A DNA stretch of 64,000 nucleotides from Streptomyces coacervatus. GTDB taxonomy: Bacteria; Actinomycetota; Actinomycetes; Streptomycetales; Streptomycetaceae. The notes under the pieces were generated by a model. That model saw only the letters and a program-made list of their open reading frames with translations. It made no database searches and was not told the DNA's origin. The position numbers and the translations under genes were made by a program. The number at the start of each line of letters is the position of its first letter. The first letter of the stretch is position 1. The stretch spans positions 682,001 to 746,000 of the forward strand of contig NZ_JARHTP010000003.1 in NCBI RefSeq assembly GCF_029223485.1, in the 5' to 3' direction. Shown piece after piece: positions 38,152 to 49,044 of the stretch.

Positions 38152-41058
38152 TCAGCCCGCTCGAAGGGCGAACTGTTCGCGCAGCAACCCCTCATGGAGC
38201 CGTAGGGTGCGCCCGTCCGGCAAGGTCTCCAGCACCTGTACGCCGTCGTAGTTGAGGAGCTGCCGCAGCACCGCGGCGAAACCGTCGCCCCGGGTGGTGG
38301 GCATGCCCGCACGCTGGGCGAGCGCGGTCACCGGCAGGGTGCCACCCGCGTCGAGCAGGGCAGCGAGAGCCTTATGGACCAGTTCCTGCTGCGGCTTGCG
38401 GGCCAGGCCGTCTAGCTGCCCCTGGTACGTCTCCGAGTCGAGCAGCGCCGTCACGAGCGCCTCTGTCCGCGCCACGACGGTCGGGGTGACCAGGGCATCG
38501 TCCCCCTTGGCGGTCAGCGCCACGTCGAAGAGGGCGTCGGGCAGCGTCCCGGGGTCGGGTTGCTTCTTCCGGGGTTTCGCGGTGGTCTTCTTCGGAGCCG
38601 CGCCGGCCGTCTGAGCCGCACGCTCGTCCGTGACCGGCCTCCCCGTCTCCTCCGGAGCCCACCAGGCCGGCCGCTGGTCCCCCAACTCCCTCCAGCCCTT
38701 GGGCGGTTCCGCCCCGAACGGCAGAAAGGCGAGCACCGGAATGGTGAACTCGGCGAGGGAGGCCCCGCCGTGGTAGCCGGCCTTGAGGGCGGTGTAGCGG
38801 GAGTCCGCGTCCCAGAGCGCGACGATGGACGCGCCGGGCTCGGGCCACACCACGCGCGGTCCGGAAAGAGCCATCTCCCGTTCGCCGAGCGGGCCGCCGC
38901 CGGGCAGCCGGTGGCGCGCAGACGCGGGTTCGGTGGCGGCGTCAGCTTTCGTGCCGTGCCGGTCGACGACGTGGCCGTGGTCGCTGGTGACGATGACGGC
39001 CATGCCCTGGGCCGCTGCCACACGGAGCAGGTCGCGCAGTCCGGGTACGTCGTCGACCCGCCAGGCGCCGTCGCCGAGCTTCTGTTCCTTGGCGAGGCGG
39101 TCGTCGATGGCGTTGAGGACGACGGCGACGTGCGTCCTGCCGTCGTTGAGGGCATCCGTGAGAGCCGGGCCGAAGGCGTCGCCCGCGGTCTCGGTGCGCA
39201 GGTCGTCCTTGTGGAAGACGACGGCAGGCGCCCCGCCCCACAGTTTCAGCGCGGGGAAGAGCCGCTTCTCATCGGCCTGGGTGCCCTTCATCAGGGTGCC
39301 CGCGAAGAGCGATGTCCGAGACACGGCCGTCACGGTGGGGAGGGCGGCGGCCATCGCACGCCGACGCGGGGTGTCCTCGGCCAGCGGGTCGAACTCCGCC
39401 CAGGAGCGGCGCAGTTCCTCGCCGAGTTCGTTCGCTATGGCCGCACTCATGCCGTCGAGCACGAGCAGCAGCACCCGCCGCTCCTCGTCTCGCCGGACGA
39501 CAGGTGCGACCACCCGGCCGAGGAAGGTCTCGACGGTGAGCATGCTGCCGGGCGGGGTGCCGTCCCCCGTCCAGCCGGCCAGCGAGCGCGCGAAGGACGC
39601 GTCGATCTGCCGCCTCCGGTCCCGGACGCCGGTGCCCAAGGTGTCGTAGGCGGCCTTGAGGACAGGGTCCGCGTCGCCGCCGGCCTCGATGTGCTCAAGG
39701 GCGAGGTCGGCCCAGCCGGTCTCGGTGATGTGCCGATTTATGGCGTCGGCGACGGAGGGGGCATCGGCGGACGGGTCGGTGGCCAGCCAGCGAGCGAGAC
39801 GCTGTCCCATCCGCGCGCGCTCGATACGCGTCGACTCCTCCGGATCGCCGGCGAGCCGGTGGTGCGCCAGGCGCAGTACGGCCTCCGTCACCGCGGTCGT
39901 GTCGCCGGTCGCAAGTGCCTGGCCGACGGCGGCAAACCGGGCTTCGAGTCCGCCTCGCAGGACGGGGCTCGCCGCTACAGCTGCCTCCGCACCGAATTGG
40001 CGCGCCAGTACGGCCGCCCGGTCGAGCACGATGCCGGTCGTGCGGCGCGCTTCGCGGGCCTGGTCGGCGTCGGCGCCGCCGTTGCGATGTCCGACTGCCA
40101 GCAGCGTGGTCACGTACTCCTCGGCGGACCTGCCGAAGGCGGTTACCAGCGCGTCGAGTTGGTCGGCGACCGCCGGGGGCTGGTCACCGAAGTAACGTTC
40201 GGCACGGCCCCGGGCCTGGTAGGTCTCCGGGGCAGGCTCGGCGTGCTGCCACAGGGCGGCGCACACGAGGCCGAAGGCGGCGCCGTCCGCGCCGCGCTCG
40301 GCGCCCACGAGGGCGAGCAGGGCGCGTCCGGCGAGACCGGCCTGGTCCTCCTCGCCGAGGAAGGCCGTCAGTCCGGCGCGCTCGGGGCCGCGCAGGCCCA
40401 GCAGCCGCTCAGAGGCACCCGGTCGGGTCGACCAGTGCAGCAGTGTCTGCGCGTCGAGCCGGTCGTCACCGGGGCGCCGCATGCCGCCCTCGGTGTCGTA
40501 ACGGCCGAGACGCAGGCGGCGTTGGGCGAGCGCGGTGAGGGCGTACTGCCGGGACAGCCAGCCGCCGGGCACGGGCGGCCAACCGCCGGGCGGAGTGGCA
40601 TCGAGCAGCGCCTCGGCAGCCCAGTTGATGTCCTTGAGACGCGGGTCGATCTGTCGCGCGCCGAACGCCTCCCGCACGACGTCCCAGCTGTCGACCGTAT
40701 CGATACGCAGCTTGTGGACGCGGGCGAGGATCGCCGGGTCGAGTTCGTTCTGCTCACGGTCGGTCAGGACGACCAGGACCGCGGGGCCAGGGCGCCGGCC
40801 CGTCAGGTGGTCGAGAACGAGTTCATGGACGGCGAGGGGTGACGGCGCCACCGCGACGCAGACCGTGCGGCCCTCGCCCCAGGCGGGCTCGGCGGGACCG
40901 TCCCACTGGGGTACGGACCGCAGCAGCACGACCCGGCGCCTGCCCCCGCCATCCCCCGTCAGGGAGGCGGTGAGCGAGGACTGCGAGGACAGGTACTGGG
41001 TGACGGTCGCGGTGTTCAGCCGGACGGCGCCTGGGGCGGCGGCGACGGTGTCCGTCAT
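38152..41058 (-). CDS. pglZ: PglZ, phosphatase-fold protein of BREX type 2
   Basis: A 968-residue protein. The alkaline-phosphatase-like core includes [14 protein letters not shown] near residue 531 and [13 protein letters not shown] near 695, the paired metal-binding motifs of the PglZ superfamily. An Ala/Lys-rich linker and a helical tail follow. PglZ is the hallmark protein of all BREX systems; in Streptomyces coelicolor it is needed for phage growth limitation and counters toxicity of PglX. Its ATG overlaps the pglY stop. The biochemical substrate is unclear. Confidence 0.9.
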   Translation of the reverse strand: MTDTVAAAPGAVRLNTATVTQYLSSQSSLTASLTGDGGGRRRVVLLRSVPQWDGPAEPAWGEGRTVCVAVAPSPLAVHELVLDHLTGRRPGPAVLVVLTDREQNELDPAILARVHKLRIDTVDSWDVVREAFGARQIDPRLKDINWAAEALLDATPPGGWPPVPGGWLSRQYALTALAQRRLRLGRYDTEGGMRRPGDDRLDAQTLLHWSTRPGASERLLGLRGPERAGLTAFLGEEDQAGLAGRALLALVGAERGADGAAFGLVCAALWQHAEPAPETYQARGRAERYFGDQPPAVADQLDALVTAFGRSAEEYVTTLLAVGHRNGGADADQAREARRTTGIVLDRAAVLARQFGAEAAVAASPVLRGGLEARFAAVGQALATGDTTAVTEAVLRLAHHRLAGDPEESTRIERARMGQRLARWLATDPSADAPSVADAINRHITETGWADLALEHIEAGGDADPVLKAAYDTLGTGVRDRRRQIDASFARSLAGWTGDGTPPGSMLTVETFLGRVVAPVVRRDEERRVLLLVLDGMSAAIANELGEELRRSWAEFDPLAEDTPRRRAMAAALPTVTAVSRTSLFAGTLMKGTQADEKRLFPALKLWGGAPAVVFHKDDLRTETAGDAFGPALTDALNDGRTHVAVVLNAIDDRLAKEQKLGDGAWRVDDVPGLRDLLRVAAAQGMAVIVTSDHGHVVDRHGTKADAATEPASARHRLPGGGPLGEREMALSGPRVVWPEPGASIVALWDADSRYTALKAGYHGGASLAEFTIPVLAFLPFGAEPPKGWRELGDQRPAWWAPEETGRPVTDERAAQTAGAAPKKTTAKPRKKQPDPGTLPDALFDVALTAKGDDALVTPTVVARTEALVTALLDSETYQGQLDGLARKPQQELVHKALAALLDAGGTLPVTALAQRAGMPTTRGDGFAAVLRQLLNYDGVQVLETLPDGRTLRLHEGLLREQFALRAG

Positions 41059-44000
41059 TCGACGACCTTCCAGGTGATCTCGATGGTCGCGTCGGGGTGG
41101 TGTGCGGCCAGTTCGGACAGTTCCGCCTGGAGGTCGGCGGCGGCACGTGCCGCGGTCGTACGGCGACCACCGGCCGTTCGCGCGGAGCCGCTGCCGGAGG
41201 AAGCCGGTGCGGGTGTCTCCGGCGGGGCGTAGGGGATGCGCGGGTCGCTGGTCGGTGTGTTCAGGGACAAGTCGTCGGCCGTGGGCTGCGGCGCGACGGG
41301 CGCGGGCGGCGGGGCGGCGGCCTGGCTGCGTTTCACCAGTGCGACGACCTCGCGCTGGGTACGGGCCAGGGCGTCGCGCAGGTCCGCGGTGCGCTGGTCG
41401 TCGCGGGCCACGTTGCGCAGCGAGTCGAGCAGTGCCGCGCCCTCGGGGCCGAGTCCGGCGGCGAGTTCGAGGGTGCTCCAGGGCGCGGAGGCGACGGCCT
41501 CCGCGACGCTGCGGGCCTGCTTGACGGATGTCCCGTACCGGTCGGCGCTGGTCTCGCCCAGGTCGAAGGAGGCGAGGGCCTCCACGGTCTTCTTCGCCCC
41601 GGCCGCACCCTTGCCCGCTTCCGCCGTGAGCGCGTCCAGCAGTTGCAGGGAGCGGCGGGCGAGGGCGAGCCGTCCGGTGTCGGCGGTCTGGTCGAGGCCG
41701 AGGAAGGAGGCGTGGGCCTCCAACTGGTGCACCAGGTCCGCCGCGTGGTCCCGGTGGGCGCGGGCGGCCTCGATGATCTGGCGGGCGAACTGGTTGACCA
41801 TCCGGCCGCGCCGCAGGGCGGGCGCCTTCTGCCCGAAGATCGTCTCGAAGCGCAGCCGTGCCGTGTCCCAGTCGGACTCCGCGGGCAGCGGCTGGCTGCG
41901 CAGCGCGTCATGGTCCTTGATCGCGGACAGTTCGGGCGCGGGGTCGAGTACGGTGCCGCCGCGCACCCACACCCGGTCGTCCATCTCGGCGAAGGCGGCG
42001 ACTACGAGCCTGGCAAGGAAGTCGGGCAGGCCGCGCGGGTCGGGCTTGTCCGTCCAGTCGGTGAGGGTGATCAGGGACAGGTCCCCGGTGCTGCCCTGGG
42101 CGCTGGCGAGCTGGCGGAAGTGGTCGGCCCAGTAGCGGGACAGCTCGAAGTACGCCTCCTTCTGCTGCCCGAGGCGCAGGGGTCCGGCGATCCGCTGCAT
42201 GAGCTTGCGGTCGCCGGCCGGGACCTCCACCCGCCCGTCACGGGCCTCGGCGGCGGCCCGCACATGGGTGAACACCTTGCGGGTGTCGGCGGATTTGACG
42301 GCGGTGCCGGTGCCGTCGGGGTCGAGGTCGGGGTGCGCCGGGTACTGGTGGGCGAGCAGCTTGCCCGCGACGTGCCGGATCCCGTCGTACAGGCTCTGCC
42401 CGATGGACAGGGTGAGGCCGTCGACATCAGGCAGCGGGACGAGGTGGTCGTCGAAGTCGGGCACGACGTCGGCGGCCTGCTTCTGGGCGAGCCCGTACGC
42501 CTGCTTGAAGGCGCCCTTGACCTGCTTGAGCAGAGCCTCGCGCTGGGTTTCGAGGAGGCCCTTGGCGCGACTGCGGTTGTCGGCGTTGAGGTGGCCGGCG
42601 TACTGGGTGTCGAAGCGGTGCTCGTCGGCGAGGGCTTTGTCGATGACGACGAGACGCCGGAAGTCGGCGAAGCGCTGCGCGGACAGGTGGGCGGGCAGCC
42701 AGGCGACGATACGGGACCGTTCGCCCTGTTGGCGCTCGCGCAGCCGTCGGATGCGGTTGACGTCCTCGACCGGGCCCCACTCTCCCTCGTCGTAGGGGAG
42801 GTCTATGGCGATACGCCAGCAGCCCTCCTCCTGCGGCATCAGGTCGTGGTCGGGCAGCTCGTCCTCGTCGGCGACGTTCCCGAACACGATCTCGGCGGTG
42901 CGGGAGGTACCGCGCCAGGTGAAGCCGAGCTGATCGCTCAACTGCCCGTGTTCGACGCCCAGTTCCTCGGACAGCAGACGGCGGGCGAGGGCGACCCGGT
43001 TGCCGGGGTTGTCGTTGACCTGGGCGTTGGCGATGACGGAGTCCACGTCGACACCGGACAGCTCCAGCCGTACGCCAGGGTTGGCGTCGGTGCCGGTCTC
43101 CTTGATCTCGGGGAACCGGGCCGCCCACTCGGCGACCTTGTTCTTGATGATGCCGACCTCGGCGCCCGGGATGGGCGCGAGGACCGACCCGTGGTTGAGC
43201 GCGCCGAGCCGCCGGATGGTCAGTTCCGCCAGGGAGGGCACGCTGGGCGCGAGCGCGGACAGCAGCAGGGTGCACACGAGCCGGTTGTCGCCGACGAACA
43301 TCCGGCAGCGGTTGGCGCGCTGCACGTCGGTGATGGTCTCGGGCCTGGTGCGGTACTGCTTGACGTCGTCCTCGGTGATGTCGTACGAGCTGAGGAGGTA
43401 GGGCCGCAGCTTGGTCTTGTAGAGCTTGTCGGCGGCCTCGAAGACGACCTTCAGGCTGTCGGTGAACGGCTTGTCGCCGCCCTCCGCGATCACCGGATAG
43501 AGGTCGCCGACGGGGATGAGCTGCCCGAGGCGGATCTCGTCGCGGTGGTCGGCGAGCAGCTGACCCATGAGCTTCAGACCGGTACGGGAACGCTGCAGCG
43601 CGGACGAGATGTGGACGAGGGTGTCCATGAACGCCGGCGAGAACGGGTACGTCAGCCGGAACGACTCCGCGTCGGCACCGGTCGTGCCCTTCTCCGAGCC
43701 GAGGAGGGTGTCCCATACCTGGGTGCCGACCCGCTTGGTCTGCTCGAAGGCCGCTTCGACGAGCCGTTCCGCCTCGGCGTCCTTCGGCTTGAGGATGCGG
43801 GCGTGAGCGATCTGCGGGAGATTGCGGTCCTCCAGGGTGATCTTGTCGAAGCGGCCGGAGGCCAGGTTCAGGGTGTCCTGGATGGAGGCTTCGGCCGCGC
43901 CGGACACCTCTTCGCCGACGAGTTCACGTAGGTCGCGCTGACGGGCGATGAACGACACGACGGGGATGGCGCGTCGGGCGTCACCGCCCTCCACGAAGTT

Positions 44001-44939
44001 CGTGATCTTGCTGGCCTCGCGGGCCACGAACTTCTGCTCGTGGATGAGGGTCGCGAGCCAGAGGATCAGCTCGTCCAGAAACAGGATCAGGCCGTCGTAG
44101 CCGAGCGACTTGGCGTGCTCGGCGATGACGGACAGACCGGCGTCCAGGGAGATGAAGCCGTGCTCGTTCTCGACGGCGTTCTGGGCGAAGCCGGGGAAGA
44201 GGTTGGTGCTGGCGTCGTTGACCAGCTTGGCACGCAGCTCGGCCGGGGTGGAGGGGTTGCGGAGGTTGAGCGGCGTGCCCCCCTCGTGGTTCTCCTCGGC
44301 GGCCAGAGCGGTGTCGAGGAGCTGCGCGGTCCAGGCGAAGCCCTCACCCCACTCGTCCGTTTCACCGTCGCCCGCGTCGCCGCCGCCCAGGCCACGGATG
44401 ACCGCCTCGTCACCGTAGGTGGCACGGTTGGCCCGGATGTCGGCGAAGAGGGAGTCGGTCCGGTACACCTGCGGGGTCGACGCGTCCGGGCGCACTTTCT
44501 TGACATGCGTGACGTACCCGCCGAGCACCCGCTGTTCGAGGGCCTTCGCGCCGAGCATGTGGTACGGCACGAGGAGGAACTTCTTGCCGTCCGTGGTCAG
44601 CCACTCGTGCTTGGTCAGCACCGGGTCGAACTCGGTACGGGCACGGGCGGCCGGGTCGCCGCTGAGCAGCGCGTACAGCACGGCCATGAAGTGCGACTTA
44701 CCGGAACCGAACGAGCCGTGCAGGTAAGCCGCCTTGGAGCGGTGCCCGTCGAGGGACGACTTGATGAGCGCCAGCGCCTCGTCGAAGTTCTCCAGCAGCC
44801 GCTCGGTGACCACGTAGTCCTTGAGCGCGTGCTGGGCGCCTTCGGGTGTCGTCGCCTCGGCGAGGGACAGCACGAAGTCCGAAGTGGAGATCTTCTTCTT
44901 GATGTCGATGACATCGCGGAGGAGGGGCGGCTGGGCCAT
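41055..44939 (-). CDS. pglY: PglY (BrxC-like) large ATPase of BREX type 2
   Basis: 1294 residues from ATG 44939 (product begins [16 protein letters not shown], a typical family start); the frame is open to 45137 but without support. Walker [12 protein letters not shown] is near residue 75 and a Walker B-like [12 protein letters not shown] near 285. The rest is long helical DNA-motor-like sequence with an Ala/Pro-rich linker near the end. PglY/BrxC ATPases are required for phage resistance and form large assemblies. Translationally coupled to pglZ. Confidence 0.9.
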   Translation of the reverse strand: MAQPPLLRDVIDIKKKISTSDFVLSLAEATTPEGAQHALKDYVVTERLLENFDEALALIKSSLDGHRSKAAYLHGSFGSGKSHFMAVLYALLSGDPAARARTEFDPVLTKHEWLTTDGKKFLLVPYHMLGAKALEQRVLGGYVTHVKKVRPDASTPQVYRTDSLFADIRANRATYGDEAVIRGLGGGDAGDGETDEWGEGFAWTAQLLDTALAAEENHEGGTPLNLRNPSTPAELRAKLVNDASTNLFPGFAQNAVENEHGFISLDAGLSVIAEHAKSLGYDGLILFLDELILWLATLIHEQKFVAREASKITNFVEGGDARRAIPVVSFIARQRDLRELVGEEVSGAAEASIQDTLNLASGRFDKITLEDRNLPQIAHARILKPKDAEAERLVEAAFEQTKRVGTQVWDTLLGSEKGTTGADAESFRLTYPFSPAFMDTLVHISSALQRSRTGLKLMGQLLADHRDEIRLGQLIPVGDLYPVIAEGGDKPFTDSLKVVFEAADKLYKTKLRPYLLSSYDITEDDVKQYRTRPETITDVQRANRCRMFVGDNRLVCTLLLSALAPSVPSLAELTIRRLGALNHGSVLAPIPGAEVGIIKNKVAEWAARFPEIKETGTDANPGVRLELSGVDVDSVIANAQVNDNPGNRVALARRLLSEELGVEHGQLSDQLGFTWRGTSRTAEIVFGNVADEDELPDHDLMPQEEGCWRIAIDLPYDEGEWGPVEDVNRIRRLRERQQGERSRIVAWLPAHLSAQRFADFRRLVVIDKALADEHRFDTQYAGHLNADNRSRAKGLLETQREALLKQVKGAFKQAYGLAQKQAADVVPDFDDHLVPLPDVDGLTLSIGQSLYDGIRHVAGKLLAHQYPAHPDLDPDGTGTAVKSADTRKVFTHVRAAAEARDGRVEVPAGDRKLMQRIAGPLRLGQQKEAYFELSRYWADHFRQLASAQGSTGDLSLITLTDWTDKPDPRGLPDFLARLVVAAFAEMDDRVWVRGGTVLDPAPELSAIKDHDALRSQPLPAESDWDTARLRFETIFGQKAPALRRGRMVNQFARQIIEAARAHRDHAADLVHQLEAHASFLGLDQTADTGRLALARRSLQLLDALTAEAGKGAAGAKKTVEALASFDLGETSADRYGTSVKQARSVAEAVASAPWSTLELAAGLGPEGAALLDSLRNVARDDQRTADLRDALARTQREVVALVKRSQAAAPPPAPVAPQPTADDLSLNTPTSDPRIPYAPPETPAPASSGSGSARTAGGRRTTAARAAADLQAELSELAAHHPDATIEITWKVVE

Positions 44940-45306
44940 TGCGGGGTCTCGCTCTCCCTGACGGTGATCGGTACTGCTGCTCGTACTCGGTGTCGTGCGG
45001 GGTCCGCCGTCGAGGCCCGAAGCCGGTCCGAGGGGCGGGGCGGGGCTCAGGGGTGTGGATGGCCGGTGCGGCGGTCGGCTGTCCTGGCCGGTGGCGAGGA
45101 CGGGACCGGTCATGCGGTGACCGGACGGGAGCGACACTCACGGCGTCGGCCGGGTCAGGTCTGACGGGTTGGCGGCGTCTGCACTCTTCGTCCCCCTCGT
45201 ACTGAACTTCACCCGTACGGCCTGCGCATAGCACCCTACATCCGTACTCCTATCGTCCCCGTGCCGTATACCCTCGCGCACTGTCCATGCGGGGGCGCCG
45301 GAAGCA
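44940..45306. promoter_or_regulatory. Upstream region of pglY
   Basis: About 370 bp between pglY and the STAND gene that lies in the same orientation. It should contain the pglY-pglZ promoter. The open part of the pglY frame here (Pro/Arg-rich) looks non-coding. I could not fix a -10/-35 pair, and saw no clear hairpin. Confidence 0.35.
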
Positions 45307-47445
45307 CTACGGCCGCCATCGCCCCGACCGGTAGGCGTCCAGCAGTTGTCGACTCGCGACCGTGAAGGGGTGTTCGGGGCCCAGGCCGCGTTCCCGCCGT
45401 TCGACGACGTCGGTCATCAGCCCGATCCCCTCCTCCGTGTGTCCGAGTGCGGCCCGGGTCCGGGAGAGCAGTTGCCGGGCGGCGAGCACGATCGGGTACT
45501 CGGGCCCGAAGCGCCGCACATACGTCTCGGCGACCCGCCGGATCTCACGGTCGGCCTCGTCGAAGCGGCCCAGGAGGTACAGCGCCCACGCGTGGTTGTG
45601 CCCGGCGCCGAGTGTCACAGTGTGGTCGGGACCTAGGGACCGATCGCATTCCGACGGCAGCGTGAGCAGTGTGCCGCCTTCCTCGGTGACCACTTCGGCG
45701 GCGGGGAGCATCTCCAGGAGGCTGGCGCGGGCCCGCAGGGTCAGCGGATGCGCGGGGCCCAGCGCCGAGCGCCGCCCGGTGACGGTGTCTCGGAGCAGCG
45801 CGACAGATTCCTCGCGTCTGCCGAGGTTCGCCAGCACGAGCTGGAGGCCATAGCCGCTGTCCGTCGTGTCGGGGTCGTCGGCGCCGAACAGGCGCTCCTG
45901 GGTGTCCCGGACCGCGCGGAGCGCCGCTTCGGCTTCGGCGTACCTGCCCAGCCGGAACTGTGACCGCCCTGCTCTCGAGCGGGCGGCGAGGACCGCACGG
46001 TGGTCCGCGCCGAGGAAACGCTGTGCGAGGTCCGCCGCGCTTCGGGCGGTCTCCCAGGCGGAGAGGTAGTCACCGGTCCGGTGCAGGGCGACCGCCAGCC
46101 GCGTCGCGACGGCCAGGGCGTCGCCGGCGGACGGACCGCCGATGTGCGTCAGCAGGGCCAGCGCGTGGGGTACCAGCAGGCGCAGCCGCGGATCGTGCGG
46201 CCCCGCGTCGGGTACGCCGGGCACTGCCGCGTCGAGCAGCCGGACGGCCGTCGCGTCGAGGGCGGGCAGCAGATCCGCGGGGGTGGCTGCCGAGACGCTG
46301 TCGAGCAGGATGCCGTGACTCTGTACGCAGCGCGCGCCGGCGGCGTCGACCAGTTCGGACAGTGACTGGTCGAGGAGGGCTCTGAGGGCTGTCTCGGTTC
46401 GGGCACGAGGCAGTACGGCGCCGATGTCGGCGTGGTTGAGCAGGGTCAGCGGTAGCGGCTCGGCGGCGAACCGGGCCAGCAGTCTGAGCAGGGCCGCCGC
46501 TTCGGGCAGCCCGCGCGCTTCGAACGCGTCGAGGGTCAGCTGCCAGGTCAGGCCGACCAGATGCCGGGGGTCCGCTTCGGACAGCGCGTCGGCTCCCCGG
46601 TCGATCAGCTGGACCCGTTCGTCTCCGTCGAGCTGGTCCCCGTAGGTGTCCATCGTCCAGGGGTCGATGACCTGGTGGGAGAGGAAGCCGCCCGCCAGGG
46701 TGAGGGCGAGGGGCAGCCGCCCGAGCCGGTCCGCGACCCGCGCCGCCTGCTCCGCCGTACCGCTGTGCGGGGCGAGATCGCGCAGTACGAGCGCGGCGTC
46801 CTCTCGGGGCAGTACGCCGATGTACTGCAGCTCGGCGCCTGGCCACCACCGGGCCGCCGCTCGCCGTGTGGTCACCAGGACGGTGCCGCGCGGGCTGCTG
46901 CGCAGCCAGTTGCCGTCCCGCAGGATCTCCGGCTCGTCGGTGTTGTCCAGGACCAGTAACCAGGGTTCGGCGGAACGGTCGAGATACGTCCAGACGAGAT
47001 CGGCGGCGGGTCTGAGGCCGTTGCGTGCGGCGAGCAGTTCGCCGTCGCCCGCCCCTCGGTCGGCGGCGACGGCGAGCATGCCGGCGCGCAGGCTCGCACG
47101 GTCGGAGGCGTTGACCCACAGGCCCACCCGGCCCTGATCTCCGGTGACCTCCTGGAACAGGGCGCAGGCCACCGCTGTCTTGCCCGAGCCGCCCATGCCG
47201 TACAGCACGTAGACCTGGCCGCCACGCTCCGCCTCGACACTCACCCGCAGGCGTTCCATCACCTCGCCGCGGTCGCGCAGCGCGATGGGGGGCCGGCCGA
47301 CCGCCGGGCGCCGCACCGAGTCCGGTCCGCCGTGCTCCGGCCCGTCGCCGCCGTAGTGATGGTGGTGTTCGCTGATGTGCTGGTCGCCCCGCGACTGGTA
47401 GACGCGCCCCTGGTCCTCGGCGTGGCCGTCCGTCCCGCCCGTCAT
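45307..47445 (-). CDS. STAND-type NB-ARC/TPR protein
   Basis: 712 residues; ATG overlaps the upstream gene's stop. The N-terminus contains GRVYQSRGDQHIS, a short motif also present at the end of the upstream protein. An NB-ARC ATPase follows with Walker A GMGGSGKTAVA near residue 80, WLLVLDNTDEPE (Walker B) near 165, and GRLPLALTLAGG (GLPLA motif). From about 420 on, TPR-like helices repeat (RAGRSQFRLGRYAEAEAAL and similar). STAND ATPases of this kind oligomerise when the repeats sense a ligand, and some are anti-phage sensors. With no effector domain of its own, it probably works with the small upstream protein. Confidence 0.8.
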   Translation of the reverse strand: MTGGTDGHAEDQGRVYQSRGDQHISEHHHHYGGDGPEHGGPDSVRRPAVGRPPIALRDRGEVMERLRVSVEAERGGQVYVLYGMGGSGKTAVACALFQEVTGDQGRVGLWVNASDRASLRAGMLAVAADRGAGDGELLAARNGLRPAADLVWTYLDRSAEPWLLVLDNTDEPEILRDGNWLRSSPRGTVLVTTRRAAARWWPGAELQYIGVLPREDAALVLRDLAPHSGTAEQAARVADRLGRLPLALTLAGGFLSHQVIDPWTMDTYGDQLDGDERVQLIDRGADALSEADPRHLVGLTWQLTLDAFEARGLPEAAALLRLLARFAAEPLPLTLLNHADIGAVLPRARTETALRALLDQSLSELVDAAGARCVQSHGILLDSVSAATPADLLPALDATAVRLLDAAVPGVPDAGPHDPRLRLLVPHALALLTHIGGPSAGDALAVATRLAVALHRTGDYLSAWETARSAADLAQRFLGADHRAVLAARSRAGRSQFRLGRYAEAEAALRAVRDTQERLFGADDPDTTDSGYGLQLVLANLGRREESVALLRDTVTGRRSALGPAHPLTLRARASLLEMLPAAEVVTEEGGTLLTLPSECDRSLGPDHTVTLGAGHNHAWALYLLGRFDEADREIRRVAETYVRRFGPEYPIVLAARQLLSRTRAALGHTEEGIGLMTDVVERRERGLGPEHPFTVASRQLLDAYRSGRWRP

Positions 47446-47870
47446 CGCTCGGCGATGTGCTGGTCACGTCCCGCTTGGTAGACCCGGGCCTGACCGGACG
47501 CGGTGGCGTGCTGGGTGATCTGTCGGGCGGCCGAGCCACCGGGATCGAGTTGGTCCAGCAGCGCGCGCAGTTCCTCGACGGCGGCGGGCCGGGCGACGAG
47601 CAGCCGCCGCACCAGCCCCTGCCACTGAAGGCGAAGTTCGTCCAGGGTCTCCTGGTCGTCCGCGGCCACAGCGGCCAGCACGTCCTCGCGACCGGCTTCC
47701 AACTCGGCGGCGACGGTCTCGGCGCGCTCGGGTTGGGTCCGGCGCCAGAGCTGTGTGATCCCGTCACGCACACGGTGCCAGGCATCGGTCGCCATCAACG
47801 CGACCAAGGTGGTCCCCGCGCTCTGTGCGAGCAAGGTCACTTCTGGGTCCACAGCCGCCCCTCCGTTCAC
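47442..47870 (-). CDS. Small helical partner of the STAND protein
   Basis: A 142-residue helical protein with an alanine-rich hydrophobic stretch at residues 10-28 and an amphipathic central part. It ends with ARVYQAGRDQHIAER, matching RVYQ-x-RGDQHIS at the start of the downstream STAND protein. It is coupled to that gene by ATGA overlap. Proteins like this occur before NB-ARC/TPR genes in Streptomyces. The shared motif suggests that the two were once fused or bind through a common interface, so this protein could be the effector or an adaptor. No enzyme motif is visible. Confidence 0.6.
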   Translation of the reverse strand: MNGGAAVDPEVTLLAQSAGTTLVALMATDAWHRVRDGITQLWRRTQPERAETVAAELEAGREDVLAAVAADDQETLDELRLQWQGLVRRLLVARPAAVEELRALLDQLDPGGSAARQITQHATASGQARVYQAGRDQHIAER

Positions 47871-48083
47871 CTGATTACCTGATTAACCGACAGCACAGAC
47901 GGGAAGTGTCATCTGTCGGGCGTTGGCATGATTTTCCCTTCCGATCAATATCATTCCAGCCCCGAGCGACACGGGACAAGGAGGAATCAATCCTCGCCAT
48001 TACCCCTGCGGGCCGGTTCTAACACATGCTCAGACGGGTAAGTTGCACGTTACAGTGAGGCATCCCGACCGATCGAGGGGGCG

Positions 48084-48359
48084 ATGGAAATGGCCAGGCC
48101 ATGGGAAGCAGATCCGGACACGAGTTTCAAACAGCGCCTGGGAAAAACACCCCAGGAACTCGGAAACACAACCGGAACTCCTGACTGCCCGGACATCTGG
48201 GAACTCACCAACGGCGACATCGCTGTCATCGGCCGGGACCTGACCCAGTCACTCGGCAGGAACCTGCCCGACGGGGTCTCGATCGGGTCGGACGAACGCC
48301 TCGTGGTCATCCCCAGGAACATGCTCATCGCGGCGAAGCCGGACATCCCCAGTGTTTGA
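48084..48359 (+). CDS. Small conserved protein paired with DUF6879
   Basis: A 91-residue soluble protein with a conserved-looking core (CPDIWELTNGDIAVIGRDL, then a DGVSIGSDERLVVIPR segment). Such genes commonly precede DUF6879 genes in Streptomyces. GAGGGGG lies two bases from ATG 48084 and eight from ATG 48090, so the later ATG may be the true start. Overlaps the next gene by eight bases. Function unknown. Confidence 0.65.
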   Translation: MEMARPWEADPDTSFKQRLGKTPQELGNTTGTPDCPDIWELTNGDIAVIGRDLTQSLGRNLPDGVSIGSDERLVVIPRNMLIAAKPDIPSV

Positions 48360-48990
48360 CTCCTTTCCCAGCGGCGCCTCCGCACGCCTGGACCGCCCGA
48401 CGTACCACGCCGACTTGGGCCGGGTCTACAACAGCGGGATCGACTTCCTCAACAAGCTTGAGCGCGGCCAGCACTTCAAGGAGCGCGGCTTCCCGAGCTG
48501 GGAGGCCTTCGCCGACGGCGACTGGGAGAGGGCCCTGTCCCTGGCCGACGAGAGGCGCGAGGACTACACCCAGGAACTCCGCCAGGCGTCGCGACTGGGC
48601 GTCAGGCACCGCCGCCTCCGCGTCGTGGAATTCCCGATCACGCCGTACGTGCAATGGGAGTTATTCGTCCTGCGCGTGCGCGTGGACGTGGGCGACGACA
48701 TCAGGATTCTCGACGCTCGCGATATTTCGAACATCGAGCGGAGTAGCCCAGTTCCAGAGGTGGTGATTCTCGGCGATGTGGCCATGTATGAGGTCGTTTA
48801 CGACGAGGACGGAAATGCGGCAGGAGCCAACCGCTACACCGACCGCTCACTGATCCGCGAGACGAACGCCGGGTTCAATGCGCTTTATGAACGTGGCGAG
48901 GGATTCCACGATTTCTTCGACCGGGAGATCGTCACCCTGGACCCGCCCCGGGTGTCCGGTGCTGCGACGGGTTCTCGCGGTTCGCGGTGA
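48352..48990 (+). CDS. DUF6879 family protein
   Basis: 212 residues from GTG 48352. The central region has RLRVVEFPITPYVQWELFVL followed by GDDIRILDARDI and VVYDEDGNAAG, the pattern of the DUF6879 family. In actinobacteria these genes often sit beside XRE regulators or small conserved genes; no biochemical role is known to me. Co-transcribed with the upstream 91-residue gene, whose 3' end it overlaps. A bidirectional hairpin follows. Confidence 0.75.
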   Translation: MFDSFPSGASARLDRPTYHADLGRVYNSGIDFLNKLERGQHFKERGFPSWEAFADGDWERALSLADERREDYTQELRQASRLGVRHRRLRVVEFPITPYVQWELFVLRVRVDVGDDIRILDARDISNIERSSPVPEVVILGDVAMYEVVYDEDGNAAGANRYTDRSLIRETNAGFNALYERGEGFHDFFDREIVTLDPPRVSGAATGSRGSR

Positions 48991-49011
48991 TCGGCAAGGC
49001 GGGATAACGGG

Positions 49012-49037
49012 AGAGCCCTCGACTTGGAGAGGGCTCT
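49012..49037. terminator. Bidirectional hairpin between DUF6879 and EcsC-like genes
   Basis: A perfect nine-base stem (AGAGCCCTC / GAGGGCTCT, followed by TT) with an eight-base loop lies in the gap between two convergent genes. Confidence 0.75.
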
Positions 49038-49044
49038 TGCGGCG

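Noticed and set aside
41097..43931. Plus-strand frame of 944 codons opposite pglY
   Set aside because: Antisense shadow of a high-GC gene; no start signal or domain.
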